64,000 nt of DNA from Delphinus delphis (GCF_949987515.2 NC_082683.1:102287918-102351917); one strand, 5' to 3'. Positions 1 to 11,939 are shown, counted from the stretch's first letter. Made by a program: numbers and translations. Notes: a model not told the origin generated them from the letters alone.

Positions 1-1540
1 AGGGGCCCTCAGAGCAGTTTCCCACTCCAGGTGCAGCCCCTCCAGCTCCGACCCAGTAAGCCTCCTTGTGTAAAACACAAATGCTCTTCTCAACTCCAAC
101 CAAGGCCCCCGCCCAGAGCCTTCTCCTCTGGTCCCCCGGCCGTGCAGTGACTCTCAGGGCTGGAGTCACCAGACAGTGACCAACTGTGTCTCTCTCTGTG
201 CGGCCCTGGGCAGAGCCCAGCACTGGGCTTAGGAGAGACTTCAGTAAACATTACTGATGGATGGGTGAAGGAGTTCGATGACTCCAGCAGGGCACTGGCT
301 CCCAGTGCTCACTTCCCTGAGGTGAGGAAAAGCCCTGAACACCCGCATTTGGTTCCAGAGGTTCCCAGCCAGCTTCCTGTGGGAAAGGGCAGGTGGCTCT
401 GGGAGCTGGGGTTGGCTGCATAGGACAGTAAGGGCAGCAGCTGGGCGGGCAGCAGAGATGACCGTTCTCCTAGACCGCAACCATCTCCAACACACGCGGG
501 CTGTCCTGTTGGACGGTGAACAGATAATCACAGGAAGCTGAGCCCATTCGACTAGCTCAAGTGTGTGCCGGGGAGGAGGGTGGAGAAGGGGGTACAACTC
601 AGAGTGGAGGTTCAGAGCAACCCGAGAGTACAACCACAGCACAGCGAAGCCCTGGAAGGCCCAGAACTGGAAAACCTGCATGACCTAGGCCCCCTCCCCA
701 CAGACAGCTCCACTCCACCCTTCAGGGATGTGCTTCCTGCCCTTGGCCTCAGTTTCTGGGCTCCGAAAACGCAGCCTACACACGTGCCTACTGTCGCCGC
801 TGCACTCACCCGCAGCTCCCCGCTCTGTCTCTTGGCGCAAATTACCCAGACAGCAAGCTCAATGATTGAGCAACTCTTAACCAGCCCTCCCAAGCTGTAG
901 ACTTGGGGGCCCACCCAGGTCCAGCCAGACTTGACCAGCTGGGCATCTGTACTCCATGACCTGGCATACAACCACTTAGGGCAGCAGGGACCACCCGAGG
1001 AGGGGGCCACTTTGCTTTGAGTGTGGGCGGCCAGTAATAATTAAGTACCAACGTCTACACTCAACAAAAACTTAAGAGTCAAGTGCCCTGACATGGCTTC
1101 TGGGGATTTTCCCAGGCACGTGTTACTCAGAATAGCAATCCGTGGCCCTTCTTCATCTCTCAGCTTTGACTTTCCTTGTTGGTGGTTCAGTCTCTTGCTC
1201 TTTGCCCTCCTCTGTGGGCAACTCTGGGGTTGAATCTTTTCTTCCCAATTCAATTAGAGGAACATGCTTCGAGCATGACTGTGAACAGGTGATAGGCAGT
1301 GGGCCCTGCCTGTTCTTACTGGGGGGCACAGGCACGGAAGACAGAACCACGGTGGCAGAGATTAACTCTGCAGCAGCCCCGCGCAGAGAACTGAGGTGGA
1401 GTAGTCTGGACACAGTACTGGAACGTGGAGGGTTGTGCTGGCAGAGTACGGGAACCTTCCAGAGGGAGGGAGAAGAACGAGCAACACACCCCTGGGGCAT
1501 TCCCAGAGCAAGGAAAGGTCCACGGGGAGACTCGGTTACG
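1..1540. other. Intronic sequence, no recognisable element
   Basis: Moderately GC-rich single-copy-looking DNA inferred to lie in the large IGSF3 intron. A few bases near 200-270 (GCCCAGCACTGGGC and a following TAAACATTACTGATGGATGG) resemble a worn L2 3' end, too weak to call separately. No exon with an immunoglobulin-domain motif is visible on either strand. Confidence 0.4.
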
Positions 1541-1549
1541 TAAATTACA

Positions 1550-1690
1550 GCACTTCCCCGTGAGGTGAAATACTACGCAGCCATTACAAATCACAGAGGA
1601 AAACACTGATGAACACCAGCACTGCTGAAAGCGCATTACTAAGTTAGAGGAGGAAAAGGCTCTAAAAGGGTTTGAACGTGTTTTTGTAAA
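1550..1690 (+). mobile_element. Old L1 fragment near the 3' end
   Basis: The words GAAATACTACGCAGCCATTACAAATCA and what follows resemble the end of L1 ORF2 and start of the 3' untranslated region, where an EYYAAI-like peptide is encoded. The copy is short and diverged, and is followed by the CA repeat at 1695. Confidence 0.5.
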
Positions 1691-1694
1691 GAGC

Positions 1695-1743
1695 CCCCCC
1701 CTCACACCCACACCCACACCCACACACACACACACACACACAC
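1695..1743. repeat. CA-rich microsatellite
   Basis: A run of CACACC units passes into about nine pure CA dinucleotides. It is likely length-polymorphic. Confidence 0.9.
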
Positions 1744-1789
1744 GGGTGGGGAAAGTGCTGAGCGAACACACAAGAGAATGCTAAAAGGC

Positions 1790-2810
1790 AGTAAGGTAAC
1801 AAGTGACTGTTTTCTTTGCACTTAGTGTTTTCCCACCGCTCTGCACTCTGCGTGGATTACTCCCGCAACGAGGACAAATGCTCCTAAGTCATTTCTCAGA
1901 CCACCTTCCTCCTCACTGCCCCCCAGAAAGGAGTCAAGAGGGGTGAGCACTCTGGTGCAGATGAGTCAGAGGTTGTATAAGCGGCGGAGGGGGTTGATGT
2001 GAAATAGGGAAGGGGCTGAGAGAGGAACCGATGCCAAAACGAGCAGGGGCCACACTGGCCAAGTGGCCCAGCAAGTGTGCGACGTGTCACGTGTTTAATC
2101 AGTCGCCTTCTATTTGAGCTACCTACTGCTCAAGGACCTGGTTGAACAGGTTTGACCTCATCTCCATTCTTTTAAAGCTGTTTAGTCACTTCCCTAAAAC
2201 TCCTTTTTTTTTCCAAGTTATTAAACTTGCAATTCCAGGTGGATCTCTCTAACACATCTCCCCTGCTTCTTCCCACTGGATGCGTCTGCACGGCGTTAAC
2301 AGATACCATGAGCCGTGATGAAAATCATCCTTCCGGGATACCACAGAGAAGGCACCTGAGGGACAGACAGTTGGAGAAATCCTGAGAAAGCAGAAGTCCA
2401 GGCATTAACAGGCAGGCTGCCACTGGTTTACACAGGGCCCAGGACACGACAGCCCACGCAGGGCCGTTTCTCAATCCCTGCTGGCAGCCAAGCGGGCGCT
2501 CCAGGCCCTGGAGAAACTTGGACAAACAGGATTCGGGTTCTGAACGTTTGCTGAGGCCTCCACAGAGTAAGGAGGGTTCACACGCCTTTGCCCCCTGGTG
2601 GCAAACCCAGCCCTCCTGCTGTAAGGCACCCCCAGGCACACACACACCCCCGCAACAGGGGCAAGATGAGAAGCCCTCTCTGAGAGGAGACAGAAGCACA
2701 AGGTGGTCATGAGACTCATCACCGCGAAATGGAGACTTCCTCCCCAGCTGTCAGCTGAGGTGGGCAATAGGGAGCGAGTCCCTGCTTGGCTCCAGACACG
2801 CGCCAAATCT
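1790..2810. other. Intronic sequence without a clear element
   Basis: No interspersed repeat, exon or regulatory cluster could be recognised here. Confidence 0.35.
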
Positions 2811-2814
2811 GCGC

Positions 2815-2990
2815 CACACTAGCCTTTTCCCAGCTGTCTTCTCATTTTAACTTCACAGCCATCTCGTAAGAAAAGTGTACTGTCCCCATTTCACAGATGA
2901 GATGAGCAAACTGAGGCTCGGAGAAATTCAGTGTCCTAGTAGGTGCAGAGCCAGCACCACAACCCCCAATCTCTGACTCCAAGCTCCTTT
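2815..2990 (-). mobile_element. MIR SINE (antisense)
   Basis: Contains the reverse-complement MIR core: CCCCATTTCACAGATGAG, AAACTGAGGCTCGGAGAA and a GTAGGTGCAGAGCCAG segment. MIRs are ancient tRNA-derived mammalian SINEs. Confidence 0.8.
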
Positions 2991-2999
2991 CTCATCCAT

Positions 3000-3850
3000 T
3001 CTACAAATACTGATATATCGTGCTCTTCTTTGCCAGGCGTTGCGCAGACCCAAATCCCCACGGTCTAGGAGGGGGAGATAGATGTGTAAATGGAGGCTGC
3101 AACGTGCTCGTGGCACGGTCAAGGACGCTTGGAGGACGTGGAGCAAGGGTCCCCTCTCACCAGGGGAAGTCGGGAAAGGCTTCAGAGAAGGAGCTTCCTT
3201 GAGCCAGGTTTTAATTGAGAGGAGTGGGCATGCCTGCTGGGTGACGGCAGGAGGACATGTCGCAGGATCTCAGCACAGAGCAACCTGAGTGTGCGCAGAG
3301 CTACAGGAGAGAGCCAGAGGGGCCAGAGTGCTGTAGCAGTTTGCCATTGACAGGTGAGGGGAAAACTGAGGGGTAAAGGAAGACCAAGAGGAAGCAACAG
3401 AAAGGGGCGGATCAGGGTGTGGCCTGGATGCCACGCGAAAGAAGCTTCGGCCCATGGACCACAGGCAATGGGGAGCCACTGAGGGGTGTAAATAAGGGAA
3501 AATCTACCTGTCTATCTATTTATCTATCTATCTATCTTCTGAATCAGGTCTTGGGAAGATAGTTCTGGCAGGAATGCTGGGAAAGGGGCCCCAGCAGAAG
3601 GCTCCGGCAGTGAGAGCTGCTGGGGCCCCAACTAGAGCAGAGCACAGGGGGTGGAGGGGGTGTGGTCTGGCAGGAGAGATGCTAAGGAAATGACATCAGC
3701 AGTCAAGAGCGCACGGGGGTGTCTAGGGAGCTGTCGAGAACAACCCCCAAATCTTAGGCAACCGGGGTGGGGGGGGGTGGCGTGCAGAATGGAAACAGAG
3801 GAGGGGTAGGCTTAGGGGGAAGTGGATGATGTCATCATTGGACTGCGAAT
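3000..3850 (-). mobile_element. L2 LINE remnant (antisense), including part of ORF2
   Basis: Successive blocks match L2 read in reverse: a GGGAAAGGCTTCAGAGAAGGAG block (3' region), GGCAATGGGGAGCCACTGA near 3464, GGCAGGAATGCTGGGAAA near 3570, and AACAACCCCCAAATCTTAGGCAACCGGGG near 3740. The order agrees with the better-preserved copy at 49460-51640. A short tetranucleotide repeat lies inside it. Confidence 0.6.
3508..3537. repeat. CTAT/TATC tetranucleotide microsatellite
   Basis: Repeated CTAT units with one TTAT interruption (TCTATCTATTTATCTATC). Short, and possibly polymorphic. Confidence 0.85.
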
Positions 3851-5990
3851 TTATTCCCTGGGCCCATCCAGCTCTCTAGACCACCGCATCCCGTGCAGCG
3901 AGAAATCATCTCCTCCAGCTAGCCCTTGGCAGGACAGAGGGAGCAGAGAACAGTCACACGACTGATGGATAGCAAGCGTTCAGACAAGAGGGGCCTCAGA
4001 GGTCATAATAAACCATCGATCCGTTTGAGAAAGTTGCCAGAAGACAGTTCATTTCCAAGCTGCTCCCAAATACTTGGCATTCAGTCCTCCAAGTCTGCAT
4101 CAGTTGCAGACCCCGCAGCTCCCAAATGGGTATCGTCAGCACAAAGGTCAAGTCATAGCAGAAGTCAACAAGGGCAGAGCCCATCCCTGGAAGGCAATCA
4201 AGGACTCCAGGCTCACGCGACCTAATCAAGGAAGGCTTGACTGAGGAAAGAGAGGAAAGACAACCGAGACGTTCAAAACAGAAAATGATCCCAGTGATGA
4301 GGGCTCTGACGATATGGCTGTGGTTATTGCTTGGCTAGAGCTGCACCTTGAAAATACCGGACAACGATGACCACCCCCAAAGGTCTCCAGCCCACCCAGT
4401 GCTGAGAACTGGAATGATCAGTTGCCTTTTGTGTTGGCCAGATGAGATGCGGAGCCGGTGTGGGTCTGGGCAGGGGCTGTCAGCATCTCTCAGCACAGCA
4501 GACTGTCATCGCATGGTGACACATCCTCCAGGATTGAAACAGCGTCTCCGAAACCACTTTCAAGACCACTGTGGAATAACTAACCACACAACATGCTGAG
4601 TGAGGCGCCCTCGGAGCTGGGACGGAGAGCAAACCCGGAAGGCAACAAATGGGCACGTGGACGCTGAAGGATTAGTTTTTAATCCTGCCCCGCAATCCTT
4701 TTTCAGCCATATATTTCTGTCTCTCCAAAGTTAGGAAAGACTTTTAAAAAATCCATGTTCCAAGGGGGGGAAAGAGAGATTGTACTCATTAACTCAGAGC
4801 TGCCCTTGTCCGACAGGATTAACTCACCAGACCTGCAGGGCCAAGAGAACAGGCCCCAGGGCATGGGGGGCACTTTTGGGGGGCAAAGGAGCTGTTGTTT
4901 AAATGCTTTTTACAGAACCTCCAGCCAAATCCAGAAAGATGAAGGGCTGCAGTGAGGAACAGGTGAGGCAACAGATAGAAAGGGGCTTTGAAAAAGTTCT
5001 AACTCCCCATGGGTAGGGACCGTGACATTAGCGTGTTTACAGAGTACTTGATTCACTTGCCAAGGCAGAATTCCAGAAGTATGAGGCCCTGGGACTGGAG
5101 TGGAGCATTTCTTCACTGCAGCTATCCCTGACAGGCTCATTGTAAAGGAATGAATTTTGTGGACACGCAGAGAGAAAAAATAGACTCGAACGCTACGGAT
5201 CGATGCTGTGCACTGCAGACACAGCCTCGGGTTTCTAGGAGCTGCACTAGGGTCTCGGGCAGAGTTCAGCTGCAATCTGTCCCCCTGAAAGCCAGCTAAG
5301 GAGAAGTCAGACCCAAGCCTGGACACAGCACCAAACATCCCCACACTCGGATCATCGAGAATAACCCGGGTTCAAGCATTCCTGTCCAGAGCTGGGCCAG
5401 GTACTTCCACCGCCTGCACCAGGGAACTGGGAGGTCTCAGCAGGTCACCATCCATCCCAGGAAGGATAGCAGAGTTGGTTTGGGTTTTTTGGTTTTTTGT
5501 TTTTGGCGGGGGGGGGGGTGGCTTTAGACAATATTTTAGTTTCCTGTCTAGTGCTGAATACCCTATATGCAAAAAAAAAAAAAAAAAAAAAAGCTTCTTT
5601 AAAAAACATTTTAAACACAAACACAAAAGGGAAAACACCTAGACAAGCCTTAAAGTCCCTTTTCAGATTGTGTGATTTTGTGATACCAACATTCAGAGCC
5701 CCAGGACTCCCCTAATTATATATATTTTCCTCTTCCAGGAAATTTTACATGTAAATGATAGAACGAAACCAAGTATCAGAATCACCACCTTGGGAGTAAA
5801 AGAACACTTAGAAACCATACAAAGTAGAAATGAAGAACCACCACGAGAGGAATCTGACCTGAATTAAGAAGCAACATTTAAAATTTCAGGTTCAGAAAAG
5901 CTTGAACAGAATCCAGGGCTGAAGTCAGCCCTGAGCCCGCAGGCCCTGCCTTCCTGCAAAGGTGGGTAGATTCTGGTCTGCAGAGGGGAT
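3851..5990. other. Intronic sequence with low-complexity runs only
   Basis: No gene or clear interspersed repeat was recognised. A G run at about 5505-5518 and a pure A run at about 5571-5592 stand out. The A run could be the tail of an unrecognised retroelement, but no SINE body precedes it. Confidence 0.4.
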
Positions 5991-6004
5991 GCCAGCTAGG
6001 GAAG

Positions 6005-6032
6005 GGCCTCCACCCCACCCCACCCCACCCTA
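6005..6032. repeat. CCCCA pentanucleotide microsatellite
   Basis: About five tandem CACCC/CCCCA units. Confidence 0.8.
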
Positions 6033-6089
6033 TGCTGTGGAGGCTGAAATGGAGGCCAGAGAGCAGGAGCCCACAGTCAGCATCACAGC

Positions 6090-6260
6090 AGCAACACAGA
6101 GAGAGAACACTTTTTGAAGGAAACATGTGAAACCGAGAACACCGGTGACCTCTGGGGGGCATGGGGTGAGAAGCAGACACTCTGCACAGTCTACCTCCTA
6201 AGCTACCCTTTTTAATTGCCTTACCTATTCAAAAATAAATGAATAAAATACACGGCATGC
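6090..6260 (+). mobile_element. Possible L1 3' untranslated remnant
   Basis: AACACCGGTGACCTCTGGGG followed by an AT-rich end with AATAAATGAATAAAAT resembles old L1 3' untranslated sequence. The match is weak. Confidence 0.35.
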
Positions 6261-6659
6261 CAAAATAAAACAGGAAAGCAATAAAAAAGACAAAGATAGT
6301 TTAAAACTTCTCCTAATGAAATGTCATTTCAAAATCTAAGGGGAAAATGGGGCTAGGGGAGGAGGATGCAGAGGGCTCAAGCTAGTGAAGAAACCAACTT
6401 GATAAACAAGAGCCATCGTCCTGGCCAAACCCACCACTCTCCGGTCCTCCCTGTTCACATCTGCCTCGGAGCTCCCACAGCAAGCCCGGCTCTGCGCCCA
6501 GAACACCTGGTTCTCCTCCTCCATCCCTGCCCACATCTCCTCAGTAATTGGGTACGTCCCCTCCTGCCTCCTGCCCAGAGACTCAGGTTGCCCACCAAAC
6601 CACAGGAGGTGCCCTCCACTCTCCTCTGCTGTAATCATACTATTAGGGAGTTCACCTGT

Positions 6660-7035
6660 TCATACGAGCGCCCCACCTGAGCCCAGGTATATTTCCCAAA
6701 GTTGCCTGTAACGCGATCTCCCATCCTGCCAGCTCTGCCTACGTGACTTTGACACTGTTCCCATCCAGAAGAGGGATCTGTGTTTCTTCCCCTTGAAGCT
6801 GGGTGGGCTCATGACTGTGAGAGCAGTGACCCTCTGTGACTTCAACTGGAGCTCTGAGAGCCACATAAGCAGCCGGACTGCTCTGAGCGCCCCATGCTGA
6901 GGAACCCAAGTCACCGCCTGGGAGTGACCCCGTGAAGACAGTTAGATGGTGGCCCTGCTGTTCCAGCTCGCCAGTGGCCCGGCCCCAGCATGAAAGACAC
7001 TGAGACACAGCCACCAGCCAAACCCTTCCCGGAAT
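6660..7035 (+). mobile_element. Ancient retroelement remnant, family not resolved
   Basis: Text such as GACACTGTTCCCATCCAGAAG, GGGTGGGCTCATGACTGTGA and CACATAAGCAGCCGGACTGC resembles a dispersed mammalian LTR-like repeat. I cannot name the family reliably. Confidence 0.35.
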
Positions 7036-7104
7036 CCTGAGCTACAGAGAATTCCTGAAAGACAATAAAATACTTTTTAAGACACAGATTTGGGATGACT
7101 GCTT

Positions 7105-7152
7105 ACAAAGCATTTATTAATTAATTATTTTATTAATTAATTAATTTATTAA
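7105..7152. repeat. TTAA-rich low-complexity tract
   Basis: Runs of ATTAATTAATTA flank TTTTATT and make a nearly self-complementary AT tract. Confidence 0.85.
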
Positions 7153-7154
7153 CC

Positions 7155-7835
7155 TGCCTCTAAACAGCACAATCCCAAAGCCCCATCTCAAACTCACCTT
7201 CGGTTCCCACATCTCACTGGTGTTAAGGCACTGAGCTTGACAAAGCTCTCAAGTCGCTATCTCCAGAAATTTGTTTACGTAAATTCATTGTGTCTTTCCA
7301 TAAGGCCTATTCCTCCAAAACTGTCCCACCGATGTCTACCTTACTCAGTTCTCTTCCTGGAATAGAGGAGTCCATGGTCTCCTCCACTCCTTGGTTAATT
7401 TCACGCCCACTCATGCAACTGTCCCTAAACTCTGCACATTCATAGGAACTCGGCCCGGATCCTTTCTTGCCTTCCTGCACTCACATCTCCGTCCATTGTC
7501 CTAGGCCTCTGCGCCCAGGGCTGTGTCAGTCACCTCGCTGCCCCTCATCCTTTCCAACTCCCCACACACAGAACAGGAAAGACTATTCTGTTCGTTTGTT
7601 TTACACCCACGATGTTTCAGAAAAGACTGGAGGCAGCGTCAGCACCAAGAATTCTCATCCTCAAACACAGGGATGACCGTCCCCTTGCGGGGGCGCTGAA
7701 GCAGTATATCCCACAGAGAACCAAGAATCCCGTGAACAACATCTGGGTACGGGGTCTCTGGCCTCCACTCACAACGTGAAGGTAAACTCGGGAAGATTTC
7801 AAGGCTCCTCCCCTGCAATGGCCTTTTCTCTACTC
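7155..7835. other. Intronic sequence without a clear element
   Basis: Pyrimidine-rich, with no recognised repeat or exon. Confidence 0.35.
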
Positions 7836-7839
7836 CACA

Positions 7840-8100
7840 CCCAACCAACTCCTAGTCACACTTTGAGGCCCAGCTCATTTGTCATCCCTGCTGGGAAGCC
7901 TTCCTCGCCCCCTTAGGCTGTCAGTCACTCTCTCCCCGTGTGGTGTGCCTGCCCGGCACCAACATTTATCTCCACGCTCGCCTGCCTGCGTGCAGACTCA
8001 GGGCACCTTAAGTCAGAGCCTCACCTTAACTCATCTCTGTGCGCCCTCCGCACTTCGGACGGTAGGTGCCCAATGAGTGCTCGTGGGATGAACTCAGTTG
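7840..8100 (+). mobile_element. L2 LINE 3' fragment
   Basis: Sense L2 text: GAGGCCCAGCTCATTTGTCATC, GGGAAGCCTTCCTCGCCC, then GGTAGGTGCCCAATGAGTGCTCGTGGGATGAA matching the L2 terminus. Confidence 0.65.
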
Positions 8101-8589
8101 GCTGCTCTCTGGGAACCCCCTTTCCGTGTACCCACCCTCCTCACAGAGGCTGATATCACCCCTCACCCCACCCTGAGGCCTCCCTCAGCCTCTCCTTGAA
8201 CAAAGCAGGACCCCTCATCCTGCTGAGAGCCCCACTCCACAGCCATCTTTCCCGGGAAGAATGCCCCACCCCAGGTTTACGATTCCTTCCAGGCTGGAAG
8301 GTGCCTCTGGAAGCATCTGTTCAGCTATCCAAGGCTTCACGGCTTGATTTTCATGCACTTCTGAGTCAGCCCTACTTGCCCTTTAGGTTTCAAGCACATC
8401 AGCTGGAAGGCTGGTGACAACTTCCCCCAGCTCAGAACAGTTTTCCCACATGCGGTTCTTATGCCTGAAGGAAATGCTGTGCTCTCCAGTAACATTAGTG
8501 TAATGGATGGTGATGTTCTTAGCATCCTAGGTCTTAGACTAGAAAAAGCACCAATACTGCCGAATCCCCAGCTTCAAGAATGGTGTGTG

Positions 8590-8910
8590 GGGCTTCCCTG
8601 GTGGCGCAGTGGTTAAGAATCCGCCTGCCAATGCAGGGGACATGGGTTCGATCCCTAGTCCAGGAAGATCCCACATGCCGCGGAGCAACTAAGCCCGTGC
8701 GCCACAGCTACTGAGTCTGCGTTCTAGAGCCTGCAAGCCACAACTACTGAGTCCACATGGCGCAACTACCGAAGCCCACATGCCTAGAGCTCGTGCTCTG
8801 CAACAAGAGAAGGCACCGCAATGAGAAGCCCGTGCACTGCAGCCAAGAGTAGCCCCCGCTCGCCACAACTAGAGAAAGCCCGTGCGCAGCAACAAAGACC
8901 CAAGGCAGCC

Positions 8911-8940
<30 letters not shown>
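8590..8940 (+). mobile_element. CHR-type tRNA-derived SINE, long form
   Basis: Starts GGGCTTCCCTGGTGGCGCAG, carries the polymerase III B-box-like GGTTCGATCCC, then repeated CAACTACTGAG modules, and ends in AAATAAATAAATT plus an A tail. The duplicated target AAGAATGGTG abuts both ends (ends at about 8586, and 8940-8949). The insertion splits an older MIR/L2-like end that resumes at 8941. Confidence 0.93.
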
Positions 8941-8941
<1 letters not shown>

Positions 8942-9000
8942 GAATGGTGCCTGGCCCTTAATAGGAGCTCAAAAATACTAGCTGAATGAATGAAAAAATG
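8941..9000 (+). mobile_element. MIR/L2 3' end interrupted by the CHR SINE
   Basis: GGTGCCTGGCCCTTAATAGG and GAATGAATGAAAAAATGAA are typical of the MIR/L2 shared 3' end. Confidence 0.5.
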
Positions 9001-9064
9001 AACAGTCACCTGGCCCAGCCCTGACGTGGAGAAGCTGTGGTCTGCCGGGCCGCTCCACACCAGG

Positions 9065-9180
9065 CCCCAAAGCATAAGAGGTTGTGCAACTTCCCCAAGG
9101 TTATGAGCAAGCCAGCGAGGGAAACTGGAACCCCCGTCTCTTGCCTCCCAGCACATGGCCCTCCTTCTGCCCAAGTGGGC
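9065..9180 (-). mobile_element. MIR SINE fragment (antisense)
   Basis: GAGGTTGTGCAACTTCCCCAAGGTTATGAGCAAGC corresponds to the reversed MIR core (AAGTAACTTGCCCAAGGTCA-type text). Confidence 0.6.
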
Positions 9181-9734
9181 AGCTTTCTCACCACCCACCC
9201 CTTCCACATTCCAAAGACAGCATCTCCACGAGAAGTTCTGGATGGCATCCAGGAGTATTTTTCTTCCTGGCTTTAAAACAAATTGTGACAAATGGCTCTG
9301 CAGATCTACTGGGCCATGAAGCCAAGCAGATGGCACTGCAGTTCGCACTATTAACTTAAATTCTACTCGATGCTATTTCAAATTAGGGCATTTTACCTAG
9401 AAATTGTAAAAAGCACCGTTTTGGGGACGGGGGTGTGTACTTGTAAGTAAATTTGCCATCAGATTCATTTACAAATCTACTTGCTCCTGGCCACCCTCAA
9501 TGATCACACATTTCTACCCACTCCCCCTTCCTCTCCTCCACCAAGAAGTCCTGACTCATGTAAACAATGATAGATTCTTGGGGCCCACTGGTCTAACCAC
9601 CCACCTAAACTTGACTGTGCCTGTGGACATCCCCCCGGCAGAGGCACATCGCCGCTGATGGCAGCCCAGGCGGGGAAGCTCTATGGGAAAGTTCTTTACT
9701 GTGAACTGAAATCGGGCTCCAGGGTCCTGGACAA

Positions 9735-9895
9735 ACCCAGTCTCTCATTTATCCATTCAATGGGCAATAAACGAGCACATTCTAGGCACTGGACACTGAA
9801 GCAGACACTGAGGCTACAAAGAGACGCACAGAACGATCTTGGACCTCAAGGAGCTCGCCATCTAGAAGCTCTGAAGCTTCTGTCTCCAGGCTGAA
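9735..9895 (-). mobile_element. L2 LINE 3' fragment (antisense)
   Basis: TTATCCATTCAATGGGCAATAAACGAGCAC, CTAGGCACTGGACACTGAA and CTCAAGGAGCTCGCCATCTAGAAG follow the reversed L2 terminus in order. Confidence 0.6.
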
Positions 9896-9899
9896 CAGC

Positions 9900-10600
9900 T
9901 GGACATCTTCCGTGGCTGTGCATGATACGGATTCGGTTCCTCTCCCTGTTTCTTACAAACGGGCTCCAGTTTGCCTCTGTCCCGCCAAGCGTGTCGCCCG
10001 GAACTTTGTGCTCTTCCCCACGCATGGTCTGGTCAGCAAGGAGCGAGCAGACCACTACCCCTCAGCTCTAGACACCACAGATAAGACAGATAAGACAGAT
10101 TTGTTTGGTGGCCACATCACATGGTTGACGCCTGCCAGCTAAAGCCTTCCATCCTTCCACCACCTGCCCTTCCCACACTTGTGCAACTGGATTCAGAACC
10201 TTGCACTTATCCCTGCCCGTCCTAACAGAAGCCAGCCCATCAGCCCATCTCTTTCTTCCTTATCAAGCCACATACTTGCTGTCCTTTCTTGTTTTAAAGT
10301 GATGTACATAACTCTAAATGATTTGGAGGAGTATGACCTCTACCTTCATCAAAACGGACTAGAAAAATGCAGAGAGGTCGAGGACAGAATCCTACAACAC
10401 CTAACCCAGCCAGAGAGCTCTGACGACGATGCTTGGGCACACTGTCTCCCGGCTCTTGTCCTGCCTGTAAGTGTAGGAGCGCATGGTGTCTCTAGCTGGC
10501 ATCCGCAGCAGGTATTCTCAATACATACACCAATTTGATGCCAAATCCTAAGCCATTCCACATGTATTAAAACTAAAAATAAAATTAAAAAAAAAAGTTA
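9900..10600. other. Intronic sequence without a clear element
   Basis: Holds a small 9-bp tandem (AGATAAGAC twice, then a partial unit) at 10078-10100, which contains GATA motifs. A 119-codon frame at 10179-10538 has no recognisable domain and is probably chance. Confidence 0.35.
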
Positions 10601-10619
10601 TCTCTGCTGTCTTCCCTCT

Positions 10620-11040
10620 TTTTGTGGCTTCCTGCAGCCTAACTCTACCGCTTCACCCAAGCCTGCTCCTTCCTCACCAGAACCCCTCCTGTTCCCCTGC
10701 CACCACCAGCAGCCCTGTCCAGCTGTCTTCTCTTCAATCTTAAAGGTCTTTAGCATATTTTAATACTTGGCTCCTTACTGCCACTCTCTCCTTCCGCCCC
10801 AGCCAGTCCACCCACTAACTTACTGCCTCTTATGTCCCCCACGGCAGTTTCCCGCCTCAGGCACAATGGCCCAGGGGCTCCACTTAGCCAATCCCTTCAT
10901 GTCCAACTCCTCCTCTTGGTGTTCTAGGCTCCCAGATTCTGGCCTCGCTCCCCCATCTATGTAATCTGATTCCTACCAGTCCTTCCACAATTTGCCTTTC
11001 CCCCCCCAAGCCCGCCGTGACTCATTCCCACCTATACATT
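10620..11040 (+). mobile_element. Possible L2 remnant (sense)
   Basis: Pyrimidine-rich text with CAGTCCTTCCACAATTTGCC and similar words resembles L2 ORF2/3' sequence. It is too diverged for certainty. Confidence 0.35.
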
Positions 11041-11098
11041 TTGCTTCCAATGTTTTCCATCTTCCGGTGTTGAAGAGCTAAACAAGATGGAAAAAGAA

Positions 11099-11316
11099 GG
11101 GCTTCCCTGGTGGCGCAGTGGTTGAGAGTCCGCCTGCCGATGCAGGGGACACGGGTTCGTGCCCCGGTCTGCGAAGATCCCACGTGCCGCGGAGCGGCTG
11201 GGCCCGTGAGCCATGGCCGCTGAGCCTGCGCGTCCGGAGCCTGTGCTCCACAACGGGAGAGGCCACAACAGTGAGAGGCCCGCGTACCGCAAAAAAAAAA
11301 AAAAAAAAAAAAAAAA
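11099..11316 (+). mobile_element. CHR-type SINE, short GC-rich form
   Basis: GGGCTTCCCTGGTGGCGCAG start, TGAGAGTCCGCCTGCCGATG, GGTTCGTGCCCCGG, GCGCGTCCGGAGCC, and an end at CGTACCGC before an uninterrupted 26-base A tail (11291-11316). Intact tail and CpGs indicate a young copy. Flanking AAGATGG/AAGATGT is an imperfect target duplication. Confidence 0.93.
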
Positions 11317-11419
11317 GATGTTAAAAGACAGAGGAAAGAGGGAAGGGAGAAGAGGAGGAAGAGTGAAAAGAAAGAGGAAGGGAAGAGAATGGAAGAATGA
11401 CGACAGCAGCACCAGCTAA

Positions 11420-11590
11420 CTCTCGCAGAAGTATCCTGCCAGGGCCTGCTCTAAACGCCTCATACACGTGACAACATTTAACCCTGACAACAACGACAGG
11501 AGGCAGGTGCCATCCTTATCCTCATTTGCAGGTGAGTGCGGCGCCCAGAGGTTAAGTACTCTGCCCCGGGCACACGTGGGGTCTGTGCTC
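11420..11590 (-). mobile_element. MIR SINE (antisense)
   Basis: CATACACGTGACAACATTTAACCC, GGCAGGTGCCATCCTTATCC and AGAGGTTAAGTACTCTGCCC match reversed MIR in order. Confidence 0.7.
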
Positions 11591-11609
11591 TGAACCACGC
11601 CACTTGCAC

Positions 11610-11935
11610 GACAGGTAGGGAGATGAGCATGGAATTAAGCCACACACAAGCAGCGAGTTGTACAGGTACTGGGGGAGGCGGGGTCAGCCTGGGGAGTCAG
11701 GGAGGGGGTCGCACGCAGCGCACCTTGATCTGAGTCTTGGAAGCAGGAGTCAGGCAGGCAGCCCAGGAGCAGGTACAGGCACTCATGCCACGTGAGAAGA
11801 CAGGGCACGGGCAAAGCCAGAGGCCAGAGAACCAAGGATGCGTTCACTCACAGGGCTGGTGTGGGCTCTCTGGCTGGAAGGGGAGCATGAATGGAGGCGG
11901 GCAGGGAGCAGAGGTGAAGATGGCGGGCAGGGACT
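11610..11935 (-). mobile_element. Probable L2 remnant (antisense)
   Basis: GAGTCTTGGAAGCAGGAGTCAGGCAGGCAG and GGGCACGGGCAAAGCCAGAGGCCAGAG fit the reversed L2 3' region (counterpart of AGACCTGAAGGAGG... GCAAAGGCCCTGAGG in better copies). Confidence 0.45.
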
Positions 11936-11939
11936 AGGT

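Noticed and set aside
5560..5595. A run at 5571-5592 as the tail of a young retroelement
   Set aside because: No SINE or L1 body precedes it on either strand and no target duplication was found.
8640..8660. tRNA genes suggested by GGTTCGATCCC boxes
   Set aside because: Every such box lies in a CHR SINE head. These are tRNA-derived but no longer fold as complete tRNAs.
10179..10538. 119-codon plus frame with a charged helical-looking stretch (EEYDLYLHQNGLEKCREVED)
   Set aside because: No start context, splice sites or recognised family. It sits in the intron of a minus-strand gene.
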